DNA from: Endozoicomonas sp. GU-1
GTDB taxonomy: Bacteria > Pseudomonadota > Gammaproteobacteria > Pseudomonadales > Endozoicomonadaceae
Reading direction: 5' to 3'
NCBI RefSeq assembly: GCF_027366395.1
Contig: NZ_CP114771.1
Location: forward strand, 4,278,001 to 4,342,000
DNA: 64,000 bases
The notes below the pieces were generated by a model that saw nothing but the letters and a program-made list of their open reading frames with translations, was not told the origin of the DNA and did no database searches. The position numbers were made by a program, and so were the translations under genes. This document shows positions 19,301-27,098 of this stretch, in pieces; position 1 is the first letter of the stretch; each line of letters begins with the position of its first letter.

Positions 19301-19950
19301 ATAAACTGTTTTCTCGTCTGGAAAGTCTACCCCCGAGCAATACAGAGTTTTCATGCATCGCTGCCATGGCCGCAAGTTGGCTTGGAAGAGCGTGTTCGGT
19401 GGCCCCCCATTACGAGACAACCACTTCACAATCTCAATCCAACTTACGCGATCAACTCCAGTCAAGCTTTCCGTCTTTACAGATTGAAGAAGAAAAGAGT
19501 CTGAACTCGCTACCTCCGGTTGACCTGCTACTGCCAGATTACAACATGGTGATCGACGTTCAGGGACCTTCTCATTACGTGTGTGGTGATTTCAAAACCA
19601 GGAATGGTTCAACTTTATTGAAAGTCGCCCTGCTGAAAAAATTAGGATTTGAGGTCATTGAAATCCCGGTGAATAAGATAAATAACCAGGATTCAATGAA
19701 AAGAGTTATTGAGCAAATAAAGATAAAGTTAGCCGTCTCGCCAGAGTCCCATGGTCTTGTGTTACGTAGCAGTGGTGAGGAGGCAGCAGATGAGGCATAT
19801 TTTACTGCCGATGAAGGATGGCAGTTATCAGATGACTGTTATTTTACCGCTGAAGAGTATTTAGAAGAGCAAATAAATAAACCAAAAAAGAGAAAAAGGA
19901 AGAGAAAAAAGCCAGTAAAAACTAGCACGTTTATGAAATATCCGGGCTAA
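16315..19950 (+). CDS. OPR-like repeat / RAP-domain protein, array gene 6 (longest)
   Basis: A 1211-residue paralogue, the longest of the array, with fourteen full repeats (residues 205-922) plus cap. Module order is G E G E V E E E H H E A H E, cap H. The repeats are more diverged from each other than in genes 2 and 3, so this may be an older copy. One module (6) is shortened in its linker (KTRKSKGYFKPQ). The N-domain is a mosaic: its start resembles genes 3 and 7, the middle (ALITQERMDYL) resembles genes 4 and 5. The RAP-like block VDLLLPDYNMVIDVQGP is intact. After KPKKRKRKRKKPVKTS the reading frame enters a 23-bp sequence (19924-19946) also found upstream of gene 1, giving the extra C-terminus TFMKYPG that no paralogue has. 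Confidence 0.85.
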   Translation: MDKGGAGISWACTTSGNDYHQPDEHTGASGSGRYRHGTVRWTNTPLPYIPKRHVFYRASDACSANHPPRHAIKPVQDFNALITQERMDYLVRISAHYGDRYDGKKHCQFACSIKQYTLRSKRPLNQTEQHQLITLLHDFKATSGWPWRSLTTTLHAFTSAGVFTPHKYMNERGKEAQAAFLSTLLDAVILKCNQEPDAMGIDTQGTANLLWALAKMVSNGLELETTPKLKEAVAALLPLVKTKAESIEEKDHFNPQEITNLLWAVAKLLDNGLVLEKIPKLKETVVALLSHVKTKAKSQEGNDHFNTQGTANLLWAVAKMVDNGLDKTPKLNEAVAALLLLVKTKAESKEEKDHFKPQEVANLLWAMAKLVDNGLDKTPKLNEAVAALLPLVKTKAESKEERDHVNPQVTANQLWATAKLVDNGLGKTPQLKEAVAALLPLVKTKAESKEEKDHFTSQEVANLLWAMAKLVDNGLALEKTAKLKEAVAALLPHVKTRKSKGYFKPQEVANLLWALAKLVDNGLEFERTPRLKEAVAALFPRVKTKAESKEERDQFNPQETVNLMWAVAKLVDNGLELETTLELKETVDILLSCVKTRAELKQEKIHFIPQHINNLLWAVAKLVDNGLELEKTAKLKETVAALLPHVKTMAESTQEKDRFIPQHIANLLWALAKLVENGLELEKAPTLKEAVNTLLPLVKTMVESKEARDHFKPQEVANLLWALAKLVDNGLELEKTPKLKEAVAALLLRVKTRVESKEEKDYFNTQAIANMLWAVVKLLEHGLELEKALKLTEAAAVLLPNLKTKAESTEEKGQFIPQHIANLVWAVAKLVDNGLALETTPMLKEAMAALLPHVKTKTESTEEKDHFKPQEVTNLVWALAKLVDNGLELEKVAKLKEAVVALLPHVKTKAQSKEEKDHFIPQHIANLLWAVAKLGEAIELKLVKSTFDSLACRLSENPQFSQSNISVSLWGVMVFCARYYLYFGDDNKNALEKYIDKLFSRLESLPPSNTEFSCIAAMAASWLGRACSVAPHYETTTSQSQSNLRDQLQSSFPSLQIEEEKSLNSLPPVDLLLPDYNMVIDVQGPSHYVCGDFKTRNGSTLLKVALLKKLGFEVIEIPVNKINNQDSMKRVIEQIKIKLAVSPESHGLVLRSSGEEAADEAYFTADEGWQLSDDCYFTAEEYLEEQINKPKKRKRKRKKPVKTSTFMKYPG
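19924..19946 (+). repeat. 23-bp repeat shared with 438-460
   Basis: A 23-bp stretch beginning AGCACGTTTATG and ending ATATCCGGG is identical at 438-460 and here. At this site it is inserted, relative to the six paralogues, between the basic tail and the stop of gene 6. At the left site it directly precedes leader 1. It may be the end of a mobile element, or the left copy may be the last remnant of a lost upstream array gene resembling gene 6. Confidence 0.65.
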
Positions 19951-19964
19951 AGCCTGTTGATGCC

Positions 19965-20013
19965 GTGGAGTAGTCTACATTTTATATTTCCCATGAATTA
20001 ATGAAATATAATT
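19965..20013 (+). promoter_or_regulatory. Array leader 7
   Basis: Last leader copy, with GTGGA-GTAG-TCTAC at 19965-19978 and TATAAT two bases before the ATG at 20014. After gene 7 no further leader follows, so this marks the last unit of the array. Confidence 0.5.
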
Positions 20014-22872
20014 ATGGACAGCGGCAGTGCTGGTATAAGTTGGAAATGCACAACATCAGGTAATGATTATAATCAGCCGGATGATCATACCGGTGCTTCA
20101 GGAAGTGGGCGATACAGGTATGGCACAGTGAGGCGCACGAACGCACCACTTCCCTATATCCCGGAGCGTCATGAATTTTATCCTGCTTCTGACGCCTGCT
20201 CTGCTCACCATCCACCAGGACATTCAATAAAACCGGTTCAGGATTTTAAGGCTCTCGTCACACAAGCAACAATGGATGACCTGGTGAGGACATCCACTCA
20301 ATATGGTGATCGCTGTAATGGGAGAAAACACAGTCAATTTGCCTGTTCAATCAAACAATACACATCAAGGTCAAAAAGACCATTAAATCGTAGTGAACAA
20401 TGTCAACTGATACCATTGTTGCACGCTTTTAAAGCGACACCCGGATGGCTCTGGCGAAGCCTGACGACAACGGTTCATGCATTTACGTCAGCGGGTGTTT
20501 TTACCCCTCATCAATACCTGAATGAGAAAAGTAAGGACGCTCAGGCAGCTTTATTGTCAACGTTACTTGATGCAGTAATCGTTAAGTGCAAGCAAAAACC
20601 TGAAGCCCGGGATATTAATGCCCAAGGTACCGCCAACCTGCTGTGGGCCCTGGCAAAAATGGTTGGTAACGGGCTGGAGCTGAAGAAAACACCGAAGCTC
20701 AAAGAGGCCGTGGTCGCGCTGTTGCCCCTGGTGAAAATCAAAGCCGAATCACAAGAGGGGAAAGACTTCTATATTCCTCAGCATATCGCCAACCTGCTGT
20801 GGGCAGTGGCAAAATTGGTAGATAACGGGCTGGAGCTGGAAAAGACACCGAAGCTCAAAGAAGTTGTGGTCGCGCTGTTGCTCCCTGTCAAAACGAAAGC
20901 CGAATCAAAAGAAGAGAAAGACCACTTCCGCTCTCAAGGTACCGCCAACCTGCTGTGGGCTCTGGCGAAACTGGTCGAAAACGGGCTGGATCTGGAGAAG
21001 ACAGCGCCGCTATATGAGGCCGTAGCCGCGCTGTTGCCCCTGATGAAAAGCAAAGCTGGATCAACAGAAGAGACAGACCACTTCAAACCACAGGAAGTCG
21101 CCAACCTGCTGTGGGCCATGGCGAAACTGTTGGACAATGGTCTGAAGAATACACTGACGTTCAGAGAGGCCGTGGCCGCTCTGCTGGCCAGTGTGAAAAC
21201 CAAAGCCAAATCAAAAGAAGAGAAAGACCACTTTATTCCTCAGCATATCAGCAACCTGCTGTGGGCCGTGGCAAGATTGGTGGACAACGGGCTGGAGCTG
21301 GAGAAAACACCGAAGCTCAAAGAGGTTGTAGTCGCACTGTTGCCCCATGTGAAGGCCAAAGCCGAATCAAAAGAAGAGAAAGACCGCTTCAACACTCAAG
21401 CTGCCATCAACCTGCTGTGGGCTCTGGCAAAACTGGTGGACAACGGGCTGGAGAAGACAGGGCCGCTAAACGAGGCCTTGGCCGTGCTGTTGCCCCATGT
21501 GAAAACCAAAGCCGAATCAAAAGAAAAGAAAGATTACTTCAACACTCAAGGTATTGCCAACCTGCTGTGGGCTGTGGCGAAACTGGTGGACAGTGGGTTG
21601 GAGTCAGAGCAGGTACCAAAGCTCACCGAGGTGGTAGCCGCGCTGTTACCCCATGTGAAAACCAAAGCCAAAGAACCGAAAAACCACTTTATTCCTCAGC
21701 ATATAGTCAATCTACTGTGGGCCTTGGCAAAATTGGTGGACATCGGGCTGGAGCTGGAGAAGACAGCGATCTTCAAAGAGGCTCTGGCCGCACTTTTGTA
21801 CCATGTGAAAACCAAAGCTGAATCAAAAGACGAGAGAGACCACTTCAATGCTCAAGGTCTCGCCAACCTGGTGTGGGCCCTGGCGAAATTGGGGGACATC
21901 GGGCTGGAGCTGGAGAAGACAGCGAAGCTCAAAGAGACTTTGACCGCGCTGTTGTACCGGGTAAAAACCAAAGCCGAAGCAAAAGAAGAGAGAGACTGCT
22001 TCATTCCTCAAGGTATCAGCAACCTGCTGTGGGCCCTGGCCAAACTGGGTGAAGCCATTGAGCTGAACCTGATTAAATCTACCCTGGATGCTCTGGTCGC
22101 CAGAATCAGTGAAACCCCACAGCTTTCCCAGCAAAATATATGGATGCCTCTCTGGGGAGTCATGGTATTCTGTGCCAGGTTTGATCTGTGCTTTGGTAGA
22201 AATAATAAAAACCCGCTTGAAAAGCACATAGGTGAACTGTTTTCTCGCCTGGAAAGTACATTCCCGGACGATTTAGTGGCGCAAACCGTCATGGTCATGG
22301 CCGCCAGTTGGCTTGGGAGACCGTGTGCGATGACCCCCTATTACCAGACAAACATTTCACAATCTCAAATCACCTTGCGCGAGCAACTCCAGTCAAGCCT
22401 TCCGTCGTTGCAGATTGAAGAAGAGAAGAGTCTGAACTCATTACCTCCGGTTGACTTGCTACTGCCAGATTACAACATTGTGATCGACGTTCAGGGACCT
22501 TATCATTATGTGAGTGGTGATTTCAAAACCAGGAACGGTGCAACGTTGCTGAAAGTCGCGCTGCTGCAAAAATTAGGATTCGAAGTCATTGAAATCCCGG
22601 TGCACAAGCTTTGGAATAAGGATTCAATGAAAAGAGTTATTGAGCAAATAACGACAAAATTAGCCGTCCAGCCGGAGGCTCATGGTTCGGTATTACACAG
22701 TAGCGAGGGAGTGGCCGATGAGGCATACGTTACTGCTGATGAAGGAGGGCTATTTTCAGATGGCGGTTATGCTACTGCCGAAGAATATTCAGAAGAGCAA
22801 ATAAATAGACCAAAAAAGAGAAAAAGGAGGAGAAAGAGAGCCAATAAACGATTCTCTTCCAACATGACTTAA
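20014..22872 (+). CDS. OPR-like repeat / RAP-domain protein, array gene 7 (last)
   Basis: A 952-residue paralogue that ends the array. Its N-domain and first five modules (G H G E H) correspond to those of gene 3, including the shortened fourth module, so the two derive from one duplication. The full order is G H G E H A G H G, cap G, nine repeats over residues 205-666. The RAP-like block VDLLLPDYNIVIDVQGP is intact. The tail is diverged: RPKKRKRRRKRANKR with a new C-terminus, still strongly basic, and the acidic motifs read YVTADE and YATAEE. The sequence after its stop no longer resembles the array spacer, which places the edge of the repeated locus at about 22870. Confidence 0.85.
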   Translation: MDSGSAGISWKCTTSGNDYNQPDDHTGASGSGRYRYGTVRRTNAPLPYIPERHEFYPASDACSAHHPPGHSIKPVQDFKALVTQATMDDLVRTSTQYGDRCNGRKHSQFACSIKQYTSRSKRPLNRSEQCQLIPLLHAFKATPGWLWRSLTTTVHAFTSAGVFTPHQYLNEKSKDAQAALLSTLLDAVIVKCKQKPEARDINAQGTANLLWALAKMVGNGLELKKTPKLKEAVVALLPLVKIKAESQEGKDFYIPQHIANLLWAVAKLVDNGLELEKTPKLKEVVVALLLPVKTKAESKEEKDHFRSQGTANLLWALAKLVENGLDLEKTAPLYEAVAALLPLMKSKAGSTEETDHFKPQEVANLLWAMAKLLDNGLKNTLTFREAVAALLASVKTKAKSKEEKDHFIPQHISNLLWAVARLVDNGLELEKTPKLKEVVVALLPHVKAKAESKEEKDRFNTQAAINLLWALAKLVDNGLEKTGPLNEALAVLLPHVKTKAESKEKKDYFNTQGIANLLWAVAKLVDSGLESEQVPKLTEVVAALLPHVKTKAKEPKNHFIPQHIVNLLWALAKLVDIGLELEKTAIFKEALAALLYHVKTKAESKDERDHFNAQGLANLVWALAKLGDIGLELEKTAKLKETLTALLYRVKTKAEAKEERDCFIPQGISNLLWALAKLGEAIELNLIKSTLDALVARISETPQLSQQNIWMPLWGVMVFCARFDLCFGRNNKNPLEKHIGELFSRLESTFPDDLVAQTVMVMAASWLGRPCAMTPYYQTNISQSQITLREQLQSSLPSLQIEEEKSLNSLPPVDLLLPDYNIVIDVQGPYHYVSGDFKTRNGATLLKVALLQKLGFEVIEIPVHKLWNKDSMKRVIEQITTKLAVQPEAHGSVLHSSEGVADEAYVTADEGGLFSDGGYATAEEYSEEQINRPKKRKRRRKRANKRFSSNMT

Positions 22873-22970
22873 GAACCAGTTTGACATTCTGCTGGAGATG
22901 TACTTTCTTTTTTATTACGCATTAATACATGGCAGCTAATTGGTACGTTCGTATTAAAGGGGGATGTAAA

Positions 22971-23402
22971 ATGGATAAGGCAATAAGCATTGTGCTCAGT
23001 GGGATAAATGCTGCCCCCTCAAAGGAGCAAATGCCTGCGCAAGTTCAAAAACGAGACCCGCTGCATTTCGGAGATCACCAGGTTAAAGCGTTGAAAGCCT
23101 ATATTGATGGTATGCATGCCCCAAAATTTACCACTTATGTCGGACGTGGTGTTGAAAATTTCAATTCACGTCGAGAAGCATTAGATTCCGGCACACAGTT
23201 AACCTCCGGACAAATTCGCGCTATCACGAAGACAATGAAGAATGCTATCAGGCATTTCGAGCATTACCTTTCCAAGGATTACATTGAACCCAACTATGAT
23301 CTTAATGAAACAACTAATGAAGAAGTGAAAGAATTTGTAGCAGGTGCGATGGAGGAGGTTGCTGCTGATATCAACAAACTTAAAGCTCTTAAAAAGAGAT
23401 AA
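22971..23402 (+). CDS. Small protein of unknown function
   Basis: A 143-residue soluble protein I do not recognise. I chose the ATG at 22971 because GGGGG lies about ten bases upstream; an ATG 42 bp further upstream lacks such a site. The first 35 residues are low in structure (AAPSKEQMPAQVQKRDP), followed by mostly helical sequence with a mid-region QIRAITKTMKNAIRHFEHYL and an acidic helical C-terminus ending LKALKKR. There is no signal peptide or membrane segment. It follows the repeat-protein array by about 100 bp and precedes a core transporter gene, so it may belong to the accessory region. Disordered N-terminus plus helices is compatible with a secreted effector or a chaperone-like protein, but nothing here proves either. 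Confidence 0.6.
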   Translation: MDKAISIVLSGINAAPSKEQMPAQVQKRDPLHFGDHQVKALKAYIDGMHAPKFTTYVGRGVENFNSRREALDSGTQLTSGQIRAITKTMKNAIRHFEHYLSKDYIEPNYDLNETTNEEVKEFVAGAMEEVAADINKLKALKKR

Positions 23403-23512
23403 GTTTAGTATTATTTTGAAATCTCCAATCCAGTTATTTTTTGAATCATTAATAGAATATATAATCCTCAGCCCCGGCTTGTCTGCCGTGGGTTTCTATT
23501 CTGTGAGCAACA

Positions 23513-24904
23513 ATGAGCAACAATCTTTCAGCTTTTGCCCGCTATCGTGGCGAACTTGGTGAATTAATGTATTTGGCCGGGCCTATCATGGGGGCCCAAC
23601 TGGCAACCACCGGTATGTCATTTGTCGACACCAGTATGGCCGGGCAATATTCAGCCCTGGATCTGGCTTCTATTGCCATTGGCTCCAGTACCTGGGTGCC
23701 GGTCTACCTGTTAATCCGTGGCATATTAATGGCCATTACGCCCACGGTTGCCCATCTGTACGGTGCAGGTCAAACCGGAGAGATTGCAGCTCAGGTGCGT
23801 CAGGGGTTATGGATTGCCCTGCTGATGAGCCTGTTGGCCCTGGGTTTTATTTACCAATCCGATGTCGTATTGCAATGGTTGCAGGTTGGGCCTGCGATGG
23901 CGGGTAAAACGCTGGAGTATCTGAAAGCGCTGGCCTGGGGCATTCCGGCGATTTGTTTATTCCAGGCGCTTAACTGCTACTGCGAAGGAATGGGTAAAAC
24001 CAAGCCCGGCATGGTGTTCAGTTTTATTGCCCTGGCTCTGAATATTCCGCTGAACTATGTACTGATTTATGGCAAGTTCGGGTTGCCGGAGCTGGGCGGC
24101 GTTGGCTGTGGTTATGCGACAGCCGTTTGCTTCTGGGCCATGTTCCTGATGATGGCGGCATACACGATGCTGGCTCAGCAACATCGCAAAATTGGCCTGT
24201 TTGACCAGTGGGACTGGCCTGGTCTGAGCATTATTTCCGGCCTGCTAACGCTGGGCGTGCCTATCGGTCTGGCCATTTTCTTTGAAGCCAGTATCTTTTC
24301 GGTGGTGGCTCTGCTGATTGGTAAATTAGGTGCCATCGTGGTAGCAGGGCATCAGATTGCCCTTAATTTTACCTCACTGACCTTTATGGTGCCGTTGAGT
24401 CTTTCCATGGGGCTGACCATTCGTGTCGGGCAGGCACTGGGTGCCGGTAAAACTGCGCAGGCCGCCTACTCCAGCTACGCGGGTATTGTCACGACTCTGG
24501 TCAGTGCCACCCTCAGTGCTGCCGTGATGTTGTTTCTGCCAGGGGTGGTGACCTCAATCTATACACAGAACACAGAAGTGGCCATTCTGGCTGCTCAGCT
24601 GCTGGTTTATGCGGCACTGTTCCAATACGCTGATGGTATTCAGATTGCTGCTATTGGTGCGCTTCGTGGCTATAAAGATACCCGGGTGCCCATGGCGATG
24701 ATTCTGTTTGCCTGCTGGGGGGTGGCGTTACCCCTGGGCTATATTCTCGGGCTGACCGACTGGATTGTGGCACCAATGGGGCCTCATGGCTTATGGATTG
24801 GTCTGGTGAGTGCATTGACCATGAATGCTATCCTTTTGACCTTGCGTCTGCGTGCCATTATTCGGCATCGGGTGTCTGCCGCTGATAACATGGCTATATC
24901 ATGA
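23513..24904 (+). CDS. MATE family multidrug/Na+ antiporter (NorM-like)
   Basis: A 463-residue inner-membrane protein with about twelve hydrophobic segments, the usual MATE length. The start region matches NorM-type proteins: GELMYLAGPIMGAQLATTGMSFVDTSMAGQYS, with the second half repeating the first (GVPIGLAIFFEASIF, then TIRVGQALGAG). MATE transporters expel cationic drugs and metabolites in exchange for Na+ or H+; the substrate here cannot be told from sequence. The start is an ATG at 23513 with weak upstream complementarity to 16S rRNA. A TATAAT at 23460-23465 may be its -10 box. It is followed by a separate promoter for trpS, so it is probably transcribed alone. Confidence 0.9.
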   Translation: MSNNLSAFARYRGELGELMYLAGPIMGAQLATTGMSFVDTSMAGQYSALDLASIAIGSSTWVPVYLLIRGILMAITPTVAHLYGAGQTGEIAAQVRQGLWIALLMSLLALGFIYQSDVVLQWLQVGPAMAGKTLEYLKALAWGIPAICLFQALNCYCEGMGKTKPGMVFSFIALALNIPLNYVLIYGKFGLPELGGVGCGYATAVCFWAMFLMMAAYTMLAQQHRKIGLFDQWDWPGLSIISGLLTLGVPIGLAIFFEASIFSVVALLIGKLGAIVVAGHQIALNFTSLTFMVPLSLSMGLTIRVGQALGAGKTAQAAYSSYAGIVTTLVSATLSAAVMLFLPGVVTSIYTQNTEVAILAAQLLVYAALFQYADGIQIAAIGALRGYKDTRVPMAMILFACWGVALPLGYILGLTDWIVAPMGPHGLWIGLVSALTMNAILLTLRLRAIIRHRVSAADNMAIS

Positions 24905-24918
24905 GCATCAGGTGTCTA

Positions 24919-24948
24919 TTGTGAGAGAGGGCGACGCTCTTTTATAAT
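24919..24948 (+). promoter_or_regulatory. Probable trpS promoter
   Basis: TTGTGA at 24919-24924 and TATAAT at 24943-24948, separated by 18 bp, lie 70-100 bp upstream of trpS. The -10 is a perfect match and the -35 matches four of six positions. This is a sequence-only prediction. Confidence 0.45.
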
Positions 24949-25020
24949 GCTGCCCTTTTATAACCTTCTTTCTGGTCTGCGCGTCAGGCCAGGTTAAATC
25001 GTCGCTGTGCGAGTGAACTC

Positions 25021-26031
25021 ATGAGTAAAACGAAAGTACTTACAGGTATTACAACTACTGGAACACCACACCTGGGTAACTACGTAGGGGCTATCAAGCC
25101 TGCCATTGAGGAAAGCTGGCGTGACGATATTGCTTCATACTACTTTCTGGCGGACTATCACGCCCTGATCAAAGGCCGTGACCCCAAGCGAATCCATCAG
25201 TCTACCCTCGAGATTGCCGCTACCTGGCTGGCACTGGGGCTGGATACGGACCGTGTCACCTTCTACCGTCAGTCAGACATTCCGGAAATTGCCGAGCTGA
25301 ACTGGATTCTGGGTTGTATGACCGCCAAAGGCCTGATGAACCGAGCCCATGCTTACAAGGCAGCGGTACAGGCTAATGAAGAAGCCGGAGAGCAGGACCC
25401 GGACAAGGGCGTGACCATGGGGCTGTTCTGCTATCCGGTGCTGATGGCGGCGGATATTCTTATGTTCAATGCCCATAAGGTGCCGGTGGGGCGTGATCAG
25501 GTCCAGCATATTGAGATGGCCCGGGATATTGCCGGTCGTATGAATCATCATTACCAGACCCGGTTCGTTTTGCCGGAAGCGGTCGTGGGTGAAACCACGG
25601 CAGTGCTGAATGGTCTTGATGGTCGTAAAATGAGCAAAAGCTACGATAATACCATCCCGCTTTTTGTCCCCGAAAAGAAGCTGCTGAAGCTGGTTCGCAA
25701 GATCAAAACCAACTCACTGGAGCCGGGTGAGCCGAAAGACCCGGATACCTGCACGCTTTTCCAGATCTACTCGGCATTTGCCGATGCTACTCAGATTGAG
25801 GTAAAACGTCAGCAATACGCCGATGGTGCTGGCTGGGGCGATCTGAAAAATGAGCTGTTTGAATTTCTGAATGCTCACTTGCAAGCTCCCCGGGAACGTT
25901 ATAATGCGTTGATTGAAGATCCTGCATTTATCGAAAAAGAGTTGCTGAAAGGGGCTGAGAAGGCCAGGGCCGAAGCCGCTTCTGTGCTGACGTCTATTCG
26001 TCAAGCCGTAGGCCTCAAGCCGCTGGCATAA
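25021..26031 (+). CDS. trpS: Tryptophan--tRNA ligase
   Basis: A 336-residue class I aminoacyl-tRNA synthetase that charges tRNA-Trp in the cytoplasm. The ATP-binding HIGH-type motif is TPHLGNY near residue 17, preceded by LTGITTTG, and the second signature is KMSKS ([12 protein letters not shown]) near residue 205. The length matches bacterial TrpRS of about 335 residues. The start ATG at 25021 lacks an obvious Shine-Dalgarno sequence, but it puts the nucleotide-binding motif at the usual distance from the N-terminus. A 20-bp hairpin follows the stop codon. It appears intact and single-copy in this window. Confidence 0.96.
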   Translation: MSKTKVLTGITTTGTPHLGNYVGAIKPAIEESWRDDIASYYFLADYHALIKGRDPKRIHQSTLEIAATWLALGLDTDRVTFYRQSDIPEIAELNWILGCMTAKGLMNRAHAYKAAVQANEEAGEQDPDKGVTMGLFCYPVLMAADILMFNAHKVPVGRDQVQHIEMARDIAGRMNHHYQTRFVLPEAVVGETTAVLNGLDGRKMSKSYDNTIPLFVPEKKLLKLVRKIKTNSLEPGEPKDPDTCTLFQIYSAFADATQIEVKRQQYADGAGWGDLKNELFEFLNAHLQAPRERYNALIEDPAFIEKELLKGAEKARAEAASVLTSIRQAVGLKPLA

Positions 26032-26055
26032 TATTCCGCAGTCGTCTTAACGTTT

Positions 26056-26075
26056 GGCTTTCCTTTGGGAAAGCC
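26056..26075. terminator. Hairpin after trpS
   Basis: GGCTTTCC-TTTG-GGAAAGCC forms a perfect 8-bp stem with a four-base loop, 25 bp after the trpS stop. No T-run follows it on the plus strand (ATTCATAATAAT), so it may be a weak terminator or an RNA-stabilising structure. Confidence 0.4.
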
Positions 26076-26129
26076 ATTCATAATAATAAAAGCAATAATG
26101 ACAGGCACCATTGCTCGACTGGAAATCCC

Positions 26130-26520
26130 ATGAACATATCAAAGTTATTTGCCATTGTGCTGAGTGCGCTTTTACTATCGGCCTGCAGCCATCTGGATGG
26201 CCTGCTGAAAGACAAAGTACAGGAAAAGGTAGCATTTGATTTGAGCCGCCTGGATGCTGATGGCCTCGAGGGCCCAGCGGAACGGCAAGCGATCCCTGAG
26301 CTATGAGTTCTGTATTCCTGCCCATGTGAATACCGCACGGCAGGTGATGTACATTGACCCAACCGCAATTGTCTACAAAGAATCCCCCGGACGTTTACAG
26401 TGTAATGAGGAGCAGTATCTGGTAGTGGGTAATACTCATCAGCCCAATTATCTGGTGACCCTGAAAAAACTGGCTGAATTGATCTACGTTACCCAGATTC
26501 AAGAGACATTTTTTGAATAA
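26130..26520 (+). pseudogene. Lipoprotein gene with a frameshift
   Basis: The reading frame starts MNISKLFAIVLSALLLSAC, a typical lipoprotein signal with lipobox LSAC, and stops at 26306 after 58 residues. A second open frame overlaps it and carries on RNGKRSLSYEFCIPAH to 26520. Joining the two by removing one G at about 26279-26280 gives a continuous protein of about 129 residues through GPANGKRSLSYEFC, so I read this as one gene with a +1 frame change. The product would be a small outer- or inner-membrane lipoprotein of unknown function. Both halves look protein-like, so a sequencing error is as likely as a recent mutation. Confidence 0.65.
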
Positions 26521-26551
26521 AGCATAACCGCAGAATCCACTTTCGATAACC

Positions 26552-26980
26552 ATGAACTCAAGAGATAAAACCTCGCCCCCCCATTCCCCCGGTATTCTAA
26601 TCCGTAACCCGGTACTCCGGTACGCCTTTAAAGCCTGCGCCCTGCTCTGTATTGCACTGGGTTGTATCGGCATTTTCCTGCCACTACTACCCACCACCCC
26701 CTTTCTATTATTAGCCGCTTTTTTCAGCCTGCGTTCATCTCCAACCATTCACACCCGACTCTTGAACCACCCAACACTTGGCCCCCCACTACGCCAATAT
26801 CTTAATCAACGCAGCATTTCCACCAGAGTATATATCCGCGCAGTCATTTTCCTCTGGCTAACCATAAGCCTCTCCATTTGGCTACTCACCCTGCCATGGC
26901 TCAAATACCTGCTACTAACCATAGCCATCACCGTAACGCTATACCTGACAAAATTAAAAAGAAGGAAAACACACCCCTGA
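26552..26980 (+). CDS. YbaN/DUF454 family inner-membrane protein
   Basis: A 142-residue membrane protein. The signature LGCIGIFLPLLPTTPFLLLAAFFSLRSSP near residue 35-65 is that of the YbaN/DUF454 family, whose function is unknown. Hydrophobic segments span about residues 30-45, 48-65 and 98-130. The start at 26552 lies 31 bp after the preceding lipoprotein frame, on the same strand, so the two may be co-transcribed. The gene is richer in A and C than its neighbours, visible as long runs of CCA and ACC, which may show a different mutational history. An ATG-initiated protein of the expected family length supports it as real. Confidence 0.85.
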   Translation: MNSRDKTSPPHSPGILIRNPVLRYAFKACALLCIALGCIGIFLPLLPTTPFLLLAAFFSLRSSPTIHTRLLNHPTLGPPLRQYLNQRSISTRVYIRAVIFLWLTISLSIWLLTLPWLKYLLLTIAITVTLYLTKLKRRKTHP

Positions 26981-27098
26981 AAACCCGTCTTAAAATCAAC
27001 TGCCCACTGCCCACTCAATTCCAACAAAACCCCCAACCCAAAACAACATTTGCATTACACTTGATTAAGTTGTCAGCCTGATTTTCACCGGTGGTGAT

